A stretch of DNA of 64,000 bases from Diabrotica undecimpunctata (lineage: Eukaryota > Arthropoda > Insecta > Coleoptera > Chrysomelidae): the NCBI RefSeq assembly GCF_040954645.1, contig NC_092809.1, positions 65,782,141 to 65,846,140 of the forward strand, in the 5' to 3' direction. Under the pieces are notes generated by a model. That model did no database searches. It saw only the letters and a list, made by a program, of their open reading frames with translations, and had not been told where the DNA came from. This document shows positions 52,380 to 63,990 of the stretch, in pieces (the stretch's first letter is position 1; each line of letters opens with the position of its first letter). Made by a program: the position numbers and the translations under genes.

Positions 52380-55022
52380 AAAAAGTTTGATAAAAAGTAC
52401 ATTTTTGTTCTTCTTATGCCGTCCCCATTAACGGAGGTTGGCGACCACATTTTTAAAAGTACTCTGTCTTTCGCAACGTAGAATAATTCGTCTACAGTCA
52501 TGTTTGTCCATTCTTGAATTTTTCGCAGCCATGACTTCCTCTTTTTACCTATTAACTTTTTGCCATCGACTCTACCCTGCATGATGACCTGCAGAAGACT
52601 ATATTTATCATTTCTCAGTATATGTCCAAGGTATGCAGTCTTGCGTACTTTTATTGTAACAATTTTTTGTCTCGACCCATCCTTCTCAGCACTTTCTCAT
52701 TGGTGACCCTGGCAGTCCATGGAATTCTCAACATTCTCCGGTATATCCAAAGTTCAAAGATTTATAATTCAACATTCAACATTCAACAAACTTCAGTCTC
52801 AGCGCAGTATTCAGATTTTTGTCACAGAACAATTGCTTGAATTTTAAGAACGCTGCCCTTGCCATTTCTATTCGCACTCTGATCTCTTGGTCTGGATCTA
52901 ATTCTGTGTTGATGTAAGCTCCCAGATATTTATATTTTGTCACTCTCTCTATTTGCTGTCCACCAATAGTTAGTTGTTCAATATTTTTTTGACTCCTTGA
53001 TACTATCATAAATTTGGTCTTATCTGTGTTGATGTCAAGTCTCATTTGAATGCATTCACTATTTATTGCATCTAGTAAAGTTTGTAGTTCTTCTATACTC
53101 TCAGCCCTAATTACCGTGTCATCTGCAAATCTCACGGTGTTTATGATTTCTCCACCAATTCTTATTCCCTCTTCTCTTTCCCATAAGGCTTTTCTGAATA
53201 TGACCTCTGAGTACACGTCGAAAAGCGTCGGAGACAAGACGCATCCTTGCCTAACCCCTCTCGCAATCGGTATATTATTTGTTTCTATATCGTTCACCTT
53301 TACTACTGCTTTCTGGTTCCAGTATATAGCCTTAATAAACTCAATGTCTTTTTTGTCTAAATTGATGTTTTTTAATTCATCTATTAACTTCATATGCTGC
53401 ACTCGATCAAAGGCCTTCCTAAAGTCTATGAAGCATACATATGCACTCTTGTTATATTCCCGACATTTCTGCAAGAGTACCGTCAACGCAAATAATGTCT
53501 CTCTTGTACCCATGCCTTCTCTGAAGCCAAACTGAGTTTCATCTATTTGCTCCTCACATTTCTTATAAATTCGGTTTTGAACAATTTTCAAGAGAATTAG
53601 GCTTATCAATCTATAGTCATTACATGATTTGGGATTGTTGTTTTTTGGTAGAGGTAAAAATATCGATTTAAGCCATTCTTCCGGGATATTGCCCTCTACA
53701 TATATGTGGTTTAGAATTCGGGTGAGTCTCTTTATATTACCGTCATCTAAGGCTTTTAACAGTTCAACTGGAATTTGATCAGGACCCGGTGCTTTTCCCT
53801 GTTTTGCATTCTGTAGGGCATTCTTTACTTCTGAGGGTAAAATTTGTAGGTATTGTTCTTCTTCTCCTATATCTTGTTCATTTTCCCTCTCGTCATGGAA
53901 CAGATGGATTATATATTGTTTCCATACTTTCTCTATTTTGCTCTCTTCAGTAAGTATTCCTCCATTATTATCTCTTGGTATGAGTGTTCTTCTTTGTCTG
54001 GTGTTGCCTGTAAGTTCTTTCCTTTTTGTTATGTAAGTTAGAGGTGTCATGTTTGTTGCTGAGTTCTTCCAATTCCTGGCATTCTTCGTTCATCCATTCC
54101 TCCTTAGCCTTTCTGATTTCATATTTGATTTTAATCTTGATGGTTTTATATTTATTTTCATCTTTATTTTTGTATTTTTTTTTCAGTTATTAGCTCAACT
54201 ATTTCCGGTGTCATCCAGTCGTTTTTAGTGGTTTTAACTTCTTCGCCTAAGACCTCCTTTCCCGCTTTTAGTATGGATTTTTTAATATCTGCCCATTCCA
54301 CGCTTCCTTCAGTTAATTTATTTATCTTTGCGTTTAGTTGCTGTTGGTAGTTGTCGTCTTTTAGGTTTTTGATGTTTATTTTGGTAGTTTTAACTTTTTT
54401 CTCCGGTTTCTGAGTTTAATGTTGACGTTTGCTAGTAATAGATTATGGTCCGTATCTGCATCTGCGCTTGGATAGGTCTTTGCACTTTGTACTCCATTAC
54501 GAAACCTTTTGTTAATCGTTATAAAATCTATTTGGTTTCTGATTATATTGTTGGTGTCATCTTTTGGAAAAGTCCACGTGTATAATCTTCGTGAGGGTAG
54601 GTCGTAGTATGTATTTGTTATAACTAATTCTTTGTCCTGGCAGTACTGGACTAGTCTGTCTCCTCTTTTGTTTCGTTTACCTAAGCCAAAAATTCCTACT
54701 ATATTTCCAGTTTTTCCTCGACCGACGTTAGGATTAAAGTCGCCCATAATTATTTTTACCTCCTGCTTCTTTATGTTTTTTGTTAACAGTTCTAAGTCCG
54801 CGTAGAATTTTTTGACCTCAGCATTATTGCTATCAGATGTTGAAGCATATACTTGGATTAGAATTATGTTTAGAGGTTTGGCTTTCAGCTGAAGTAGCAT
54901 CATACGTTCGTTAAAGGGAAAGAAATTTTTCACAAACTCTTTTAAATTATTGTTGATAATAATACCAACACCATGGCTATGTTCTCCAGTGTTTTTGCCT
55001 GAGTAGAAAATAATATTATTAT
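52380..55022 (-). pseudogene. RTE-like non-LTR retrotransposon (RT and most of endonuclease)
   Basis: This element continues at 62569-62830. In minus order: endonuclease (54376-55022; EHSHGVGIIINNNL, MGDFNPNVGRG, LPSRRLYTWTFPKDD, NQIDFITINKR, ADADTDHNLL). A decayed linker follows. Then comes a long open RT of 424 codons (52776-54050) with QGKAPGPDQIPVELLKAL, CNDYRLISL, FGFREGMGTRETLFAL, ICFIDFRKAFD-like VCFIDFRKAFDRV, VRQGCVLSPTLF, and the active-site FADDTVIRA. The tail includes MLRIPWTARVTNEKVL and ends with GEK-type C-terminal motifs at about 52316-52582. The short duplicated phrase TTTGATAAAAAG marks the 3' end. Stops and frameshifts break the linker and tail. Confidence 0.87.
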
Positions 55023-55299
55023 TAGACTTAGGCAAATATGCAAATAAAAAAGTATGAAATATGCGCATAAATATGCAGTATTTTATGCAAAAATATGCAG
55101 TATTTTATGCATAAAATGCATATTTATCTAGAAAATATGCATATAATAAAAAATATTTACAATATTTTGTTATTTACAAAAATACTTACAATATTATAAA
55201 TACATATCATATACAATTATTTTAACATACAAATATTATTTTGAATTGTGATAACAATAGATTATCAAATGATGTTAAAAATTTTCTAATAAAAACTTA

Positions 55300-56440
55300 T
55301 GGCTTCTATCTGAATACATATATTTGTAAATAGAAAAACTTCTTTATATGTAATATAATAGATGGTTCTAAATTAAGTGGTTTGGAAAATGTCCCAGCTA
55401 GTACTCGAACCACTTCAGAAAGAACCTGGTAACCACAATTTTTTTCCATGGTTACTAAATTTTTGAAAAATTTTCTTTCCAATAGTACTTTTAACGTTTT
55501 GACACAATGACTCAAATTCTTTTATTAAAACTGTACTTTCTAACAATGATAATTTCTAGGAGGATTCTAATTGAGTTATAGTTTTCGGGACAAAACTATA
55601 ATTTGATGGATGTTATTTTGGCAGGCTTGCTTAGCTTGCAATGAAGATTGGCAACTATCATCCGTTAAAAGGTTAATAATTAAATTAACAAAATGATCAG
55701 CATAGAAATTAGCTGCTTCCAACCATGTTTCCCAACATGTTAAAATGGGTTGCGGTGACAGTGGAACAGCAGGAACTATATATCTGTAATATTGTATCCT
55801 TACAGGTGATTTCAGGAATACCTTTTTGACGCTCGCTATTAAACTGTTAACTTGTCAAAATTTTTTTCTTACTTCCTCTGCAACTCTGTTTATTCCATGC
55901 ACTAAACAAGTGACATGTATTAAGTTTGGATAACATATTTTTAAATTTGGTCCTGCTGTCACCATATATGGTGCGGCATCAGATAAAATAAGCAACAATT
56001 TATCATTAGGCACAGCAGCAGGAAGAAAAAAGTTTGCTTATGCTTCTTGTAGAAACCGTGATATTGTTAGAGCGTTGGTTTTTTCCACTTGCTTACAAGA
56101 AAGTAAATACGATTTTGGAAAGGTTTCATCGCTAAGTACACCAATCATGTAAGTGCGCAATGTATCTTCCTGGCGAATCAGTGGTCTCGTCCACACACAT
56201 GTAAAAGTAATTATTACCTATTTCGGCTTTTATGTTGTGGATAACTGAGGAGTATTGAGTATTGAGTACAAATTGACATTATTTCTCTTTAGAGTTCGTT
56301 CACTGGGAATGTTTTGTTTGCAATATTTTTTTTTTTAAAGAACTAAAGTTTTCATTAGATAATTTTGACAGCGGTATATTAGAAAACACTAATGCACGAC
56401 ATAAGTCTTCGTTAAAATATGGACTCAGAGGTTTCCTTTT
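55300..56440 (-). pseudogene. hAT transposase, degenerate, N-terminus missing
   Basis: In minus order and across frames: KPLSPYFNEDLCRALVF, SNIPLSKLSNENF (about 56340-56420), VDETTDSPGR-like box (about 56180), IGVLSDETFPKSYLLSCKQ (about 56090-56160), ILSDAAPYMVTAGPNLKICY (about 55930-55990), NLIHVTCLVHGINRVAEEVR (about 55870-55925) and LLERKFFKNLVTMEKNCGYQV (55400-55490). The order and wording match a BED/DUF659-type hAT transposase. The N-terminal zinc finger expected to the right is absent; a BEL/Pao sequence takes over at about 56430. Stops and frameshifts show it is dead. Confidence 0.82.
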
Positions 56441-56532
56441 GTTTAAGAAATAGTGCAACTTCCCTCAACTGATTTCTAGCTCCTAGAAAATTAGTGGCGT
56501 TATCTGAGTAGATAATTTGTGGACAGCCTCTC

Positions 56533-59094
56533 CTACTGATGAATCTTTTTAAAGCAAGTAAGACACTTTCGGTAGAGACCTGTGACTAATTCGATGTGCA
56601 CTGCACGAGTAACCATACATACGAACAACGCTATGTAGGATTTTATTTTTGGAGCCTTTCTTAAATTGGAGCTTTTTATAAGAAATGGACCACCAAAGTC
56701 TAGACCAACATTTGTAAATGGAGGGGAGAAACATGAACGTTCCCGTGGTAAATCAGCCATTAACTGTGTGGCTGTCTTTGCTTTAAATTTAAAACAATCG
56801 TGACATTTATTAATTATTCTTTTAGTTTCTTTGAGACCATTTAGACACCAATATCTTAAACGAAAATTGGAAAGAGTATTTTGAGGGCCTGCATGACATA
56901 ATCTTATATGTTCTCTATGGAGCATTAATTTTACTATGTGATTATGAGAGGGTAGAAGTAATGGGTACTTCTGTTCATATGGGACGTCTGAGTAACTTAG
57001 ACGACCACCTACACGAATCATTTTCTGATTATCTATGAATGGGTCGAGTTTTAAAATTGTTCTATTTGAAATTATCTCCTTATTTTTAAGACAAGAAAAT
57101 TCTCGAAAAAAGTGTGCCTTTTGCAAAAGTTTTATTATTAAATTTTCAGCATTTTTTAATTCTGAAACAGAGAAGGGTCCAACATATTTTTCATTTGGAA
57201 ACTTGAAATTGTGAATGTACCTGAGAATAAGTGTGATACTGCGTTGTAGTTTTGAGAAGTTTGAAAATTTGAGAGATAAATTTTCAATGAAACTTATTGG
57301 ACTTTCTTGTGCTAGATGAACTATTTTCTTTTCCTCGGGTATTTTACTTACATTTGGTTTTGAATCATAAGAAGTTAAATCTAAGTCATAATTAAGTAGA
57401 AATGAGGGACCTTGAAACCAAAATTTTGAGTTTAGAAGTTCAGGAGCAGACATGCCTCTTGACGCAATATCTGCGGGGTTTTGTTTTGACTTTATATATC
57501 GCCACTTAAATTGTGGGTTTCCTTGTATTTCAGAAACTCTATTTGCAACAAACTGTGACCATCTCGAGCTATGTGAGCCTAACCAAGCAAGTACAATTTC
57601 TGAGTCCGTCCAGCAGTTTATTGAGTCTATTTGAGTTAATTTATTATTTAGAATTTCAACTATTGTTTTAGTGAGTTTGCTGCATAAAACAGCACCCATA
57701 AATTCTAACTTAGGTAAAGTTAATGTTTTTATTGGAGCTACCCTACTTTTAGAGGTGATGAGTGTGAAAGAGACATTTCTTGAGCTATAAGTAACTCTAA
57801 TATATATGCAGCTGGCGTATGCCTTTTCACTAGCGTCGGAAAATGCGTGTATTTGTATACTACATATATAATTTTCAATAAAAAAAGGTCTGTGAATTTT
57901 TAAATGTTTTAGTGCTGAGATATGTTTGAGAAAATTTAACCATTCATTTAAGAGTGTAGAGTCTAAACTTTCACTCCACTGAATTTTTGAAAGCCAAATT
58001 TTTTGCATTATTATTTTTGCAGTTACTATTACAGGATTAATTAATCCCTTGGGGTCGAAAAAACTTGCGATTATCGAGAGCACTTGTCTCTTAGTGTAGG
58101 AATCTTTTATTTCGATTTCTGGTACTGAAATAGAGAAACTATCTAATTTAGAGTCCCAACAAAGACCTAATATTTTATTAGAATGATTTTCTGGAGATAT
58201 GACATACGTGGAGTCAGTTGAAAATTGTGAAATATTTTCTAAAAATTGTGGTGAATTTGAACACCATTTGTGAAGAGATATGCCTGCCTTTTGTAGCAGT
58301 GCAGTGATTTGCTCATGCGCAAGTGTGAGTGTTTCAATACTATTTGTACCATATAATATGTCATCAATATAGCAAAAATTAATGAGCATATCATGAGCGA
58401 GAGGATATTCTTCCTTATGCATGTTTGCGAGTTCAATTAAACATCGTGTGCTAAGGAAGGTAGCTGGTTTCGTTCCATAGGTAACCGTTTCCAATTGTAT
58501 ACATTTTAACGGCTCCGAGGGAGAGTTGCGCCACAAAATATTTAATAAGAAAGTTTGGTTGGGGTTTATTCTGATTTGTCTAAACATCTTTTTTATATCA
58601 GATGTGAATACATACTTGAAGAGTCTAAAGTTGACTAAAGTGTCAAATAGTTCTGGTTGTGTGGTATAACCCTTTAACATAATATCATTAAGGCTAAAAC
58701 CAGAAGTGGTTTTCATGGATGCGTCAAAAACTACGCGCAAACGAGTTGTGAGAGAAGTGTCTTTTTCTACACTGTGGTGAGGCAAGAAATATTTGTTTTC
58801 TGAGTGTACATTCTGCAGAGACAACGGAACATATTTTGCATGTCCTAATTCAACATACTCATCTATAAAAGATTTATATTGTTTGTAAAGAGAATTATTT
58901 TTTGAGAATTTGTTCTCCAAATCTAGAAATCGCCTTCGCGCCATTTGGAAAGTGTCGCCCAATTTATTAGTTTCATTAGGCGTGCATAGGGGTAAATCTA
59001 CTTGGAACTGTCCATTCGGTAGGATTTGTGTTGTGGCTTTAAATATTTTCTCAGCCTTTTCATCATCAGGACTTAAACGCTTTATTTCGGGAAC
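56533..59094 (-). pseudogene. BEL/Pao reverse transcriptase, RNase H and integrase
   Basis: It is in frame with gag after the TAA. The RT has LRVVFDASMKTTSGFSLND, VFTSDIKKMFRQIRI, TYGTKPATFLSTRC and the active-site YIDDILYG (about 58355-58380). RNase H-like parts carry IHAFSDASEKAYASCIYIR and INCWTDSEIVLAWLGSH. The integrase zinc domain is HREHIRLCHAGPQNTL with CHDCFKFKAK. The core begins at VGLDFGGPF, where the first catalytic Asp lies (about 56700). A frameshift near 56580 then a stop at 56533 end the frame; downstream pieces read GCPQIIYSDNATNFLGARNQ in another frame. No BEL sequence is seen below about 56430. Confidence 0.92.
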
Positions 59095-61281
59095 TTATTT
59101 AATGTCCCAAAACCTTTGGAGAAGATTATTTATATTTTCTTCTTCAGTGTGAGATTGAACAAATAAAGAAATATGATTCGAGTGTGAATAGTTACAGTTT
59201 GAGTGAGAGTGCATCTTTTTCTTAGATGAAACTTGTGGAGATAGGTTACCGAACATGACATATCCTAAATGAGTGTTTTGAAGCACTGGAAGACCTGCTC
59301 CAATATGAATTAAACCATCCTTTAATAGATCACAGTAAATTTCTGCACCTAATAAGAGATCGATTCTCCCTGGGGAGGAGTAAGAGGGATCACTGAGCTT
59401 TATGCCATCTGGTATTTTTATTTTGCTACGATCTAGAGGTACCTGAGGTATTTTACACGTAATATTATCCAAAACTGCACATGATACTTCAAATTTCATA
59501 TCATTGTTTTTATATGGGAAAAATTCAATGTTTACCATTTTATTTGAGATGGAACAATTTTGAGAGATTGTGGAAATTTGTAATCTTTTATTAGTGGTAG
59601 AGTAATTTAGTTTATTTACTAAATCTTTTGTTGCAAAGCTCGATTGAGATCCATTATCGAGAAGACATCTTGCGTGTACAGGTTGTCCACTTTTAGAGTA
59701 AATTGTTACCAGCGCTGTAGCTAGCAAAACTTCGTTTTTTGGATTAAAAGTGGAGAGAGAAGAGATGCAAGATGAATTTTGACTTTGTGTGTCTGAGAGT
59801 AGACAATATTCATTTGTCTGAGTGCTTAAGTGAGTAGAAGTGTTTGGTGATTCATTATATGAATGTGGAGAATTAATTCTTTGAGTAACTTGGGCATTAT
59901 TACTCCTTTGAGGAACATGAAAATGACTTTGAGAGATATGTGGTGCACTATGGCGAGTTTGTGAATCACCCTGTATACTTGCGGAGGATTGAGAGGTTTG
60001 TGGTGCATTAAAGCGTGATTGTTGCCTATTGGCGTGACTTTGGTTACCATCATGTGAATTTGAAGCACTTTGATTGCTTCGAGTGGGAGAGAATAAATTA
60101 TTTTCATGAGTGTGAGAAAAATTATTTTCTTCATGCAGAAGTGTATTGTGCTTTTTATTGCAAATTTTACATGTGTATTTAGAGATGCATTTATCAGTAA
60201 AATGTTTAGTGCCAAAACAGTTTCTGCAAAGTTGTGCTTGCTTTACAAAATTAAACCTTTCTCGAGAATTTGTGTTTTTAAATAAGTTACACTGATATAT
60301 TTTATGACCAGTTTGTTTACAAAATATGCAATTTTCATAGCTAGATTTATTATTATTTATAGTGGAAATATGAGCAGTTTTTTGAGTGACTTTATTATTA
60401 AACTTTGACTGAGTTTCAGTGTAATTAAGTTTCTCTAAAACATCACATCTTTTTTCTAGAAATTCAAAAAATTGTTTGAGTGTTGGAACATTCTTAGAAC
60501 CTACTTCATATTCAAAAGCCTTGTGAGAAGCAAAATCTATTTTTTCTAAAAATATTTCTATTAAAAGGAGGTCCCAATGTTCAATTGGAACTTCGAGATT
60601 ACTAAGAGCTTGAAGCGTTTGCTTCGTGTGTACAAGAAAATCTCTTAGTACCTGAGGAGTGCATTTAACTAGAGATTGAGACTTTAACAGCTTTTTTATA
60701 AGAGTACTAATCACTCGTGATTTGTCATCATATCTTTCTTTTAGGGTTTTTATAGCTATAGCAAAATTTGCATCTAATACTTCGATACTGCTAATTAAGT
60801 TTAAAGGTTCTCCTTTGAGGAAGGATTTTAAATATATAAACTTTTGTACAATATTTAAACTTGAATTGTTTGTGATCAGAGTTTCAAATAGTTGAAAGAA
60901 TTCATTGAATTCTGAGAAATTTTCGGTAAAGGTTTTCATGCTAATTTCAGGCAGCCTCGCACTGGAAACAGCATTATTATTTGAGCTAGGTGCTTTATTT
61001 TCTGTTAAATTTAATTCTATTATTTTTCTTTGCAAACCTTTGAGTGTGTTGAAGTATTTTTCTTCAATATTTGCTCGATCAGCTGATTGTTGGTCGCTGT
61101 CATCAGTCTGTTCGATTTCTAATTGAATTTGTTCATATTGTGTGAAAAAATTAAAAAGTTTTTCTTTCCTATTTTCAAAATCAAGTATTTCGTTTTCTGT
61201 GTCTTTATTGGCTATAAACCATTCTGAGATACGTGTAATTGATGCTTTAAGTGATTTGCGCTTTTTCTTTAAAGCTTCCAT
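59095..61281 (-). pseudogene. BEL/Pao gag and protease (728 codons to in-frame stop)
   Basis: It starts at ATG 61281. An N-terminal coiled-coil-like Lys/Glu region precedes the DUF1759-type capsid (residues about 110-300: LPEISMKTFTENFSEFNEFF, FIYLKSFLKGEPLNLI). Knuckles CIFCKQTGHKIYQC and CRNCFGTKHFTDKC, plus a third pair CKICNKKH, follow at about 320-385. A Ser/Gln/His/Asn-rich linker covers about 395-500. The DUF1758 aspartic protease has CLLDNGSQSSF (about residue 550). The frame ends at TAA (59095-59097), but the same frame stays open onward into RT. This stop is therefore a nonsense codon in one gag-pol frame, or less likely a readthrough site. Confidence 0.9.
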
Positions 61282-61639
61282 TTTTTATTTAAAGTGAATT
61301 TATTTGCAAATATATGCTGAGCGAGAAATAAGAGTGAATGATTTTGTTTAGTGTAAATGTCTTTTTTAACTAAGACGCGATTTTAATTTTAATAGAGTAT
61401 TTTTACTAGAGTGATAAACAAATATTTTTCTTGAGAGCGGGCTGTGAGACAATCTGTATAATAAATAATTGTCAGCTATCTTTAGCGATATTGAGAAGAA
61501 AGATCTGTTGTCAAATCAAAGCCATTAGTTAATATAAATATTAATAAACAAATAAAAGTCGAGACAAATATCTACCAAATATAAATGTGTGCATGCAGTG
61601 ACTATAGAAATATATAGAAAGAGTTTTAACCTCACCAAA

Positions 61640-62336
61640 TGTTTTTCAAGTATCCAATTTAATTACCGCTGTCGCTTACCAGCACATAACGCACTTTTCA
61701 CAAAACACACGTGTCTAATCTTGAACGAAGGTCAACTTGTGCAATCTTTCTTCTAGGGACGAGAAACCATTATTCTTTCTTCCTGTTGCTCTCCGGCGTG
61801 TGTAATCCTTTTCTTTCTTCAGTCCTGTTTCATCAAATAATCTGTGCTCGATAGGACCACGAATGAGTGGGAGCCTTGTAACTGGCTCCCTATATTCGAG
61901 GGTTGGAAATCTTTTGATTCCAAGCCTTACTTCAAAGGACTTGTGAGTGGATGTATCTCCATAGGTTTGGTTCTTCAGTGACCGTTGAAGGATAAGGATT
62001 GCTAATGTGAGCAAATATTGCTCCAGAGAAATAAAAGCACTTTAAGTTTATCGACTTATAATTAACTTATTTTTAGAGTAGAGAGGTTCAAAATGACCGT
62101 AGCTGACTATACCATATCAAATAATTCTTTCTTTATCACACGTAAAAGAGAAAACCGTATTTATGGGAAAAAATGCCCGATTTCGGCGTAGAGAAATATT
62201 TTATATATGAATTGAGAGTGTTGCCTCAAGGGCGTGTGAGAACGAACTAAAAAATAATACTTGGTGCGTAAAAGTGTAGATTACCCCTCTTGTATTTAGG
62301 TGTGAAAACTATTTAAGAGGCTGTGGTGGCGCCAAC
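61640..62336 (-). repeat. Candidate BEL/Pao 5' LTR
   Basis: On the minus strand it begins TGTTGGCGCCACCACAGCC at 62336 and would end in CA at 61640. TGGTGAGGTTAAAAC, a possible primer-binding site, follows within two bases. With no 3' LTR to compare, both limits are provisional. The open stretch 61715-62014 inside it is not considered a gene. Confidence 0.5.
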
Positions 62337-62568
62337 AAGTCGGCTATTCCGAGCAAACTAGATATTAGTGAATATTTTACTTATTCTACACTAAGAAAAG
62401 TGTAAAGAACTATATTTTTATTTTATATTTTAAAATGATATGTTCATTTCTGGAACATGCACTTTATGCTCACTCTTATAAAAATATGCAAAATTTGACA
62501 TTTTTGCATTTTTTATGCATTATATGCAAAAGATGCAATTTGCATATTTGCCTAAGTCTAATTATTAT

Positions 62569-62830
62569 CGTTGGTGTAGTTTCCAGACTTTTTCCATCGG
62601 ACTTCTGAAAGGCCTATACTTGTATCTCTAATCTCTCCATTTCTATCATTTTGTTGTTAATTTTCCTGCTTTATAAATTGTTCTTATATTCCAAGTTGCT
62701 ATGCGTTTTAAATCGCTTACACTAAATTTGTTTCTTCACCCGGGGATTCTTCGCACCCCTGTCCCATTAAAGGGACGCCGGGCACTCGGGGCCACTGTTT
62801 GATTTACGTCCATTTGTGGACGGTTAAATT
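62569..62830 (-). pseudogene. RTE-like element, 5' part of endonuclease (beyond the hAT insertion)
   Basis: On the minus strand the region gives RIATWNIRTIYKAGK (about 62660-62705) and then GLSEVRWKKSGNYTNDNN (about 62570-62620). This continues directly into NIIFYSGKNTGEHSHG at 55022 once the hAT block and one ATTATTAT are disregarded. Upstream (to 62830) is a GC-rich leader. A frameshift is present near 62630. Confidence 0.85.
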
Positions 62831-63199
62831 TTCATTCTTGTTTAAATTATATATTAACAACTACAAAATAATATATAAATAAAAAAATAATTCATATAAA
62901 TATTGAAATTTATCTAGATGAAATTAAAATTGTTTCATTTAAAAATAAATTTGTATAATAGATATAAGATAGGGTAGTACACAATAAGACAAAAAATACA
63001 TTTTTATTTCTGACATTAGCATTTTTATTTGGTCTACAAACTGAGTTAACCTGTCATCAATATGATTCTTTGCTTAATATAATCTGAAATTAATATTCCC
63101 TTATGAGCGAAGAAACAAAATATGTGATTATTTTTCTAACCATCTTCATCTGTCTCACTGAGTACTTTTGGTGGTACACAATGAGTAGCATTATTTTAA
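62831..63199. other. No gene recognised
   Basis: AT-rich DNA with no supported feature. The short minus-strand phrase CVPPKVLSETDEDG near 63150 may belong to the adjacent pogo-like remnant, but this is uncertain. Confidence 0.4.
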
Positions 63200-63399
63200 C
63201 ATTTTAATAAAATAACAAGCTTAGAGTTAAAATAAAAAACAGAAATGAAAGAAAATCCTAACGGATCTTAACACTGTAAAACATTAAATTAAATTTGAAA
63301 TAAGATGCAAGGCGCTTGTTTTGTTGATCTACTTATTGTGGTTTTAATAAAATTAATTCAACGTGTGATCTTATTACCGTAGCAATGTCTTTAACTAAA

Positions 63400-63990
63400 G
63401 AACAAATAAAGCAGCCTTAAGGCTTACCACTTTTTCTTAAAAATGACACTTGTAAATCATATTGTCTAATGTCTTGGGAACTTTAGCAACATAAAATATG
63501 TTGTTTTTAAATTTCACTTATACAAAACTATCAATGACAGTTTTTATACTAGTATTAATGCCATAATCGTCTTCCAACTGTAAATTTTCACGCTCATCGC
63601 AAGAAGAAACATCATTATTGATTAGTTCTTCTTTCTTCTTACCTCGTTTATTTGTTTATTTTTTTTTCTGTTTTCGTGCTGACCATTTTTTTGGTTGCTG
63701 CTTATAGTTTTTACTGATCTAAGTCAGGTGTGTTAGTTGTCATTGCACTCTTTTTAGTTTTTCTTGTCTTTACACTTTTCCTCTTTTCTGGTTTTGGAAA
63801 TCCTGTAAACTCGTAAGGGGAGATGAACAAACTTGAATTCGCAGATATTGACTTAGAGTTTTGAGATATTATATTGGTGTTTCATTGTCCTTGGTTGATA
63901 CTACTTGATTTTCAGGTGTCTTCGATGAGGAAAATACTCGTATAACTTAATTGGAAACTACAGTAGACATTTCTGTCGACTCTGGTTATA
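63400..63990 (-). pseudogene. pogo/Tigger-like transposase, C-terminal part
   Basis: On the minus strand and across frames: ISPYEFTGFPKPEKRKSVKT, RKTKKSAMTTNTPD (about 63700-63810), a Lys-rich basic stretch (63600-63700), then a chromo-like tail with LEDDYGINTSIKTVIDSFV, VKFKNNIFYVAKV and SFLRKSGKP-like wording (63420-63560). This layout is that of the C-terminal end of insect pogo/CENP-B-like transposases, after the DDE core. The core itself would lie past the right edge of the window. Stops and frameshifts are present. Confidence 0.5.

Larger units (their letters stand above)
56430..62336 (-). mobile_element. BEL/Pao LTR retrotransposon, 3'-truncated
   Basis: The minus-strand order is candidate 5' LTR (61640-62336), leader, gag-protease (59098-61281), and RT-RNase H-integrase (56533-59094). 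It breaks off within the integrase core shortly after a GARNQLREVALFL motif at about 56430, directly joining hAT transposase sequence. No 3' LTR is present between there and the hAT left end. The loss of the 3' LTR together with the hAT N-terminus suggests a deletion after insertion. Confidence 0.88.
55023..62560 (-). mobile_element. hAT-superfamily DNA transposon, 7.5 kb, carrying a BEL/Pao element
   Basis: Perfect 23-base inverted ends, TAGACTTAGGCAAATATG and on, lie at 55023-55045 and 62538-62560. They are flanked by an exact 8-base duplication, ATTATTAT (55015-55022 and 62561-62568). TAG-starting ends with 8-base duplications define hAT. Both subterminal regions are crowded with ATATGCA-type hexamers. 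A decayed hAT transposase lies at 55300-56440. The block 56430-62336 inside it is a BEL/Pao retrotransposon. The hAT sits inside the endonuclease gene of an RTE-like element. Confidence 0.92.

Noticed and set aside
53050..53535. 161-codon open frame on the + strand
   Set aside because: Antisense shadow of the 424-codon RT frame at 52776-54050.
61715..62014. 99-codon open frame on the minus strand that could be a small accessory gene
   Set aside because: It falls wholly inside the candidate BEL/Pao 5' LTR and shows no domain.
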